A DNA stretch of 64,000 bases from Pseudomonas sp. MWU16-30317 (GTDB lineage Bacteria > Pseudomonadota > Gammaproteobacteria > Pseudomonadales > Pseudomonadaceae). The stretch is taken from assembly GCF_020515695.1 (NCBI RefSeq), contig NZ_JAIWJA010000005.1, positions 434,001 through 498,000 of the forward strand, written 5' to 3'. The notes under the pieces were generated by a model. The model worked only from the letters and a program-made list of their open reading frames with translations, did not search any database and had not been told where the DNA came from. The position numbers and the translations under genes are program-made. Positions 60,886 to 64,000 of this stretch are shown one piece after another; within the stretch, counting starts at the first letter, position 1, and each line of letters starts with the position of its first letter.

Positions 60886-62901
60886 ATGTCCGAATTCCAG
60901 TTGGTCACCCGTTTCGAACCCGCCGGCGATCAGCCTGAAGCCATCCGCCAGATGGTCGAGGGCATCGAGGCCGGTCTTGCGCACCAGACGCTGCTTGGGG
61001 TGACCGGGTCGGGCAAGACCTTCAGTATCGCCAACGTCATTGCCCAAGTGCAGCGGCCGACCATGGTGCTGGCGCCCAACAAGACCCTCGCGGCTCAGCT
61101 GTACGGCGAGTTCAAGGCGTTTTTTCCGAACAACGCCGTGGAGTATTTCGTCTCGTACTACGACTACTACCAGCCCGAAGCCTATGTGCCGTCGTCGGAT
61201 ACCTTTATCGAGAAAGACGCCTCGATCAACGACCACATCGAGCAGATGCGCCTGTCCGCCACCAAGGCTCTGCTCGAACGCAAGGACGCCATCATTGTCA
61301 CCACGGTGTCGTGCATCTACGGCCTGGGCAGCCCCGAGACTTATCTGAAGATGGTCCTGCACGTCGACCGCGGCGACAAGCTCGACCAGCGCGCGCTGCT
61401 GCGCCGCCTTACCGACCTGCAATACACCCGCAACGAGATGGATTTCGCCCGCGCCACCTTCCGCGTGCGTGGCGATGTGATCGATATCTTCCCGGCGGAA
61501 TCGGACCTCGAAGCCATCCGCATCGAGCTGTTCGACGACGAAGTGGAAAACATCTCGGCGTTCGATCCCCTGACCGGTGAGCTCATCCGCCGTCTGCCCC
61601 GTTTCACCTTCTACCCCAAGAGCCACTACGTGACGCCGCGCGAAACGTTGCTCGACGCCGTCGAAGGCATCAAGGAGGAGTTGCAGGAGCGCCTCGAGTA
61701 CTTGCGCACCGCTAACAAGCTGGTGGAAGCCCAGCGGCTGGAGCAGCGCACGCGCTTCGACCTGGAAATGATCATGGAGCTGGGCTATTGCAACGGCATC
61801 GAAAACTACTCGCGCTACCTGTCAGGCCGTGCGTCCGGGGCGCCGCCACCGACCTTGTTCGATTATCTGCCGGATGACGCCTTGCTGGTCATCGACGAAT
61901 CCCACGTCAGCGTTCCGCAGGTGGGTGCAATGTACAAGGGCGACCGTTCCCGCAAGGAGACCTTGGTGGAGTACGGTTTCCGTCTGCCTTCGGCGCTGGA
62001 TAACCGGCCGATGCGCTTCGATGAATGGGAGCAGGTGAGCCCGCAGACCATTTTCGTTTCGGCGACGCCGGGCAACTATGAGGCGGAGCACGCCGGGCGG
62101 ACCATCGAGATGGTGGTGCGGCCGACCGGGCTGGTGGACCCGCAGATCGAGATTCGCCCTGCAACCACCCAGGTCGACGACCTGCTGTCGGAGATCCGCA
62201 AGCGCGTGGCCCTCGACCAGCGAGTGCTGGCGACCACGCTGACCAAGCGCATGGCCGAGGATCTGGCGGACTATCTGGCCGATCACGACGTCAAGGTGCG
62301 CTACCTGCACTCGGACATCGATACCGTGGAGCGCGTCGAGATCATCCGCGACCTGCGCCTGGGTACCTTCGATGTGCTGGTGGGCATCAACCTGCTGCGT
62401 GAAGGTCTGGACATGCCGGAAGTGGCGCTGGTGGCGATCCTCGATGCCGACAAGGAGGGCTTCCTGCGTTCCGAGCGTTCGTTGATCCAGACCATCGGTC
62501 GGGCCGCGCGCAACCTTGAAGGTCGCGCGATTCTGTATGCCGACCGGATCACCGGGTCGATGGAGCGCGCGATTGGCGAGACCGAACGGCGGCGCGAAAA
62601 GCAGATCGCGTTCAACACCCTGCACGGCATCATTCCGGTGGGGGTGGTCAAGGATGTCGCCGATATCATGGAAGGCGCCACCGTGCCCGGTTCGCGCAGC
62701 AAGAAGCGCAAAGGCATGGCCAAGGCCGCGGAAGAGAATGCCAAGTACGAGGCCGAGCTGCGCTCGCCCAGCGAGATCAACAAGCGAATCCGCGTCTTGG
62801 AGGAGAAGATGTACCAATTGGCCCGCGACCTGGAGTTCGAAGCCGCCGCGCAGACCCGCGACGAGGTCGCCAAGCTGCGTGAGCGCTTGTTGACGGTGTA
62901 A
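60886..62901 (+). CDS. uvrB: UvrABC excinuclease subunit B
   Basis: A 671-residue DNA repair helicase-like protein that verifies damage with UvrA and recruits UvrC. Walker A GVTGSGKTFSIANV, the beta-hairpin YFVSYYDYYQPEAYVPSSDT, the Walker B LLVIDESHVSVPQ, the helicase motifs LRLGTFDVLVGINLLREGLD and LIQTIGRAARN, and a C-terminal UVR domain (LARDLEFEAAAQTRDEVAKL) are all present. The ATG at 60886 has AGAGG upstream. Confidence 0.97.
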   Translation: MSEFQLVTRFEPAGDQPEAIRQMVEGIEAGLAHQTLLGVTGSGKTFSIANVIAQVQRPTMVLAPNKTLAAQLYGEFKAFFPNNAVEYFVSYYDYYQPEAYVPSSDTFIEKDASINDHIEQMRLSATKALLERKDAIIVTTVSCIYGLGSPETYLKMVLHVDRGDKLDQRALLRRLTDLQYTRNEMDFARATFRVRGDVIDIFPAESDLEAIRIELFDDEVENISAFDPLTGELIRRLPRFTFYPKSHYVTPRETLLDAVEGIKEELQERLEYLRTANKLVEAQRLEQRTRFDLEMIMELGYCNGIENYSRYLSGRASGAPPPTLFDYLPDDALLVIDESHVSVPQVGAMYKGDRSRKETLVEYGFRLPSALDNRPMRFDEWEQVSPQTIFVSATPGNYEAEHAGRTIEMVVRPTGLVDPQIEIRPATTQVDDLLSEIRKRVALDQRVLATTLTKRMAEDLADYLADHDVKVRYLHSDIDTVERVEIIRDLRLGTFDVLVGINLLREGLDMPEVALVAILDADKEGFLRSERSLIQTIGRAARNLEGRAILYADRITGSMERAIGETERRREKQIAFNTLHGIIPVGVVKDVADIMEGATVPGSRSKKRKGMAKAAEENAKYEAELRSPSEINKRIRVLEEKMYQLARDLEFEAAAQTRDEVAKLRERLLTV

Positions 62902-62911
62902 GTCAGGGAGT

Positions 62912-63174
62912 GTGGGAGCAAGGCTGCAGGCCTCATCGCGGGCAAGCCTCGCTCCCACAGAGTTGCCCGCTCTTGAGGTGCATGCCTGTGAGAGCAAGGC
63001 TGCAGGCCTCATCGCGGGCAAGCCTCGCTCCCACAGAGTTGCCGCTCTTGAGGTGCATGCCTGTGGGAGCAAGGTTGCAGGCCTCATCGCGGGCAAGCCT
63101 CGCTCCCACAGAGTTGCCTGCTCTTGAGGTGCATGCCTGTGGGAGCAAGGCTTGCCCGCGATGAGGCCTGCAGG
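62912..63174. repeat. tandem REPIN array (three 75-76-base units plus an inverted end)
   Basis: Units start at 62912, 62988 and 63063. Each has GTGGGAGCAAGG (or GTGAGAGC), TGCAGGCCTCATCGCGGGCA, AGCCTCGCTCCCAC and a spacer AGAGTTGC..CTCTTGAGGTGCATGCCT. The array ends at 63139 with a single REP in reverse form (GTGGGAGCAAGGCTTGCCCG to GCCTGCAGG). It fills most of the 359-base uvrB-gltX gap, where no other feature is seen. Confidence 0.92.
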
Positions 63175-63260
63175 CTCGATGCAAGTCTTCATGTCTGGAG
63201 CCGTCCCCCCAACCCCTGCTAACATCCGCCCCCTTGATTCACACAGCTGCGGGACTTTCC

Positions 63261-64000
63261 ATGACCACCGTTCGTACGCGCATCGCGCCGTCGCCCACTG
63301 GCGACCCTCATGTCGGCACGGCGTATATCGCCCTGTTCAACTATTGCTTCGCCAAACAGCATGGCGGCGAATTCATCCTGCGCATCGAAGACACCGATCA
63401 ACTGCGTTCGACCCGCGAGTCCGAGCAGCAGATCTTCGACGCCCTGCGCTGGCTGGGCATCGAGTGGAGCGAAGGTCCGGACGTCGGCGGCCCGCACGGC
63501 CCATACCGGCAGAGCGAGCGGGGCGATATCTACCAGCAGTACGCCCAGCAACTGGTCGATCTCGGTCATGCCTTCCCGTGCTTCTGCACCAGCGAAGAGC
63601 TGGACCAGATGCGCGCCGAACAACTGGCCCGCGGCGAGACCCCGCGCTACGACGGCCGTGCGTTGCTGCTGTCGGCTGAAGAAGTCGCCCGTCGTCTGGC
63701 TGCCGGCGAACCCCATGTGATCCGCATGAAAGTGCCGACCGAAGGCATCTGCGTGGTCCCGGACATGCTGCGCGGCAACGTCGAGATCCCGTGGGATCGC
63801 ATGGACATGCAAGTGCTGATGAAAACCGACGGCCTGCCCACCTACTTCCTCGCCAACGTGGTCGACGATCACCTGATGGGCATCACCCATGTGCTGCGTG
63901 GCGAAGAATGGCTGCCGTCGGCGCCCAAGCTGATGAAGCTTTACGAGTACTTCGGCTGGGAACAGCCGCAGTTGTGCTACATGCCGCTGCTGCGCAATCC
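63261..64000 (+). CDS. gltX: glutamyl-tRNA synthetase, N-terminal part (cut by window edge)
   Basis: About 247 residues of a class I aminoacyl-tRNA synthetase charging tRNA-Glu. TRIAPSPTGDPHVGTAYIAL is the HIGH-motif region, FILRIEDTDQLRST and YRQSERGDIYQQY follow, and LANVVDDHLMGITHVLRGEE is the donor-site region. GGGA precedes the ATG at 63261. The KMSKS loop lies beyond the window. Confidence 0.96.
   Translation, partial: MTTVRTRIAPSPTGDPHVGTAYIALFNYCFAKQHGGEFILRIEDTDQLRSTRESEQQIFDALRWLGIEWSEGPDVGGPHGPYRQSERGDIYQQYAQQLVDLGHAFPCFCTSEELDQMRAEQLARGETPRYDGRALLLSAEEVARRLAAGEPHVIRMKVPTEGICVVPDMLRGNVEIPWDRMDMQVLMKTDGLPTYFLANVVDDHLMGITHVLRGEEWLPSAPKLMKLYEYFGWEQPQLCYMPLLRN

Noticed and set aside
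62912..63174. Possible CRISPR array between uvrB and gltX
   Set aside because: The units repeat along their whole length with no unique spacers and contain REP inverted repeats.
61822..63225. 467-codon minus-strand frame opposite uvrB, running through the REPIN array
   Set aside because: Its repetitive N-terminus is translated REP sequence and the rest is antisense to uvrB.

Overview
The window looks like a Pseudomonas chromosome, probably of the fluorescens/putida group (inference from gene families and gene order, no database search). Supporting signs are the wbpL-wbpM pair ending an O-antigen cluster, the order tRNA-Asn / aromatic aminotransferase / LexA-boxed uvrB / gltX, REP/REPIN repeats of the GCGAGCAAGC..GCTCCCAC type, and mostly high GC coding sequence.

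Bases 1-18426 are an O-antigen (LPS) cluster. On the minus strand lie the GDP-sugar genes gmd and fcl (fcl cut by the window edge), a gtr-type glycosyl-transfer module with an inserted methyltransferase gene, galE, an FkbM-like protein, the ABC exporter wzm/wzt (Wzt carries a C-terminal glycan-binding domain), a large glycosyltransferase and a second fcl-like gene. On the plus strand follow an SDR epimerase, the initiating transferase WbpL and the dehydratase WbpM. The gene set fits ABC-transporter-dependent O-polysaccharide synthesis with 6-deoxyhexoses.

Bases 18.6-22.3 kb are a graveyard of mobile elements: the stump of an O-acetyltransferase, a broken IS66 copy, a second oppositely oriented IS66 fragment, and a decayed IS256-family element inserted into that fragment.

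Bases 22.4-26.4 kb hold an AtuA-type catabolic pair with a CitMHS-family transporter and a divergent LysR regulator.

Bases 26.4-38.2 kb are a second surface-glycan locus. Three plus-strand genes encode a hexapeptide acyltransferase, a CDP-glycerol-glycerophosphotransferase-like enzyme, and a fused APS-kinase-like/methyltransferase protein. A tightly overlapping eight-gene minus-strand operon encodes an HpcH-type aldolase, an SDR, a 3-dehydroquinate-synthase-like cyclase, an epimerase/reductase, DdhA, DdhB, DdhC and a YerE-like thiamine-diphosphate enzyme. The last four genes suggest a CDP-linked branched 3,6-dideoxysugar of yersiniose type; the first three suggest an extra, unidentified building block. 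This is the best candidate for an undescribed pathway.

Bases 38.4-45.1 kb are ordinary accessory genes (a MmyB-type regulator with its divergent SDR, a YncE-like propeller, GNAT, DUF1835, an MFS transporter) separated by REP elements. Bases 45.4-52.9 kb encode nitrate/nitrite assimilation: a nitrate reductase fused to a flavoprotein reductase, and nirBD. Each unit has an NtrC-like site, a sigma54 promoter and a transcribed leader ending in an intrinsic terminator, which points to nitrogen control plus antitermination. A REPIN sits in frame inside the nitrate reductase gene.

Bases 52.9-64 kb carry a PcaQ-like regulator, an FKBP isomerase, a palindrome made of two DnaA boxes, small genes, an AT-rich bicovalent flavin oxidase beside tRNA-Asn, the aminotransferase, uvrB, a tandem REPIN array and the start of gltX.
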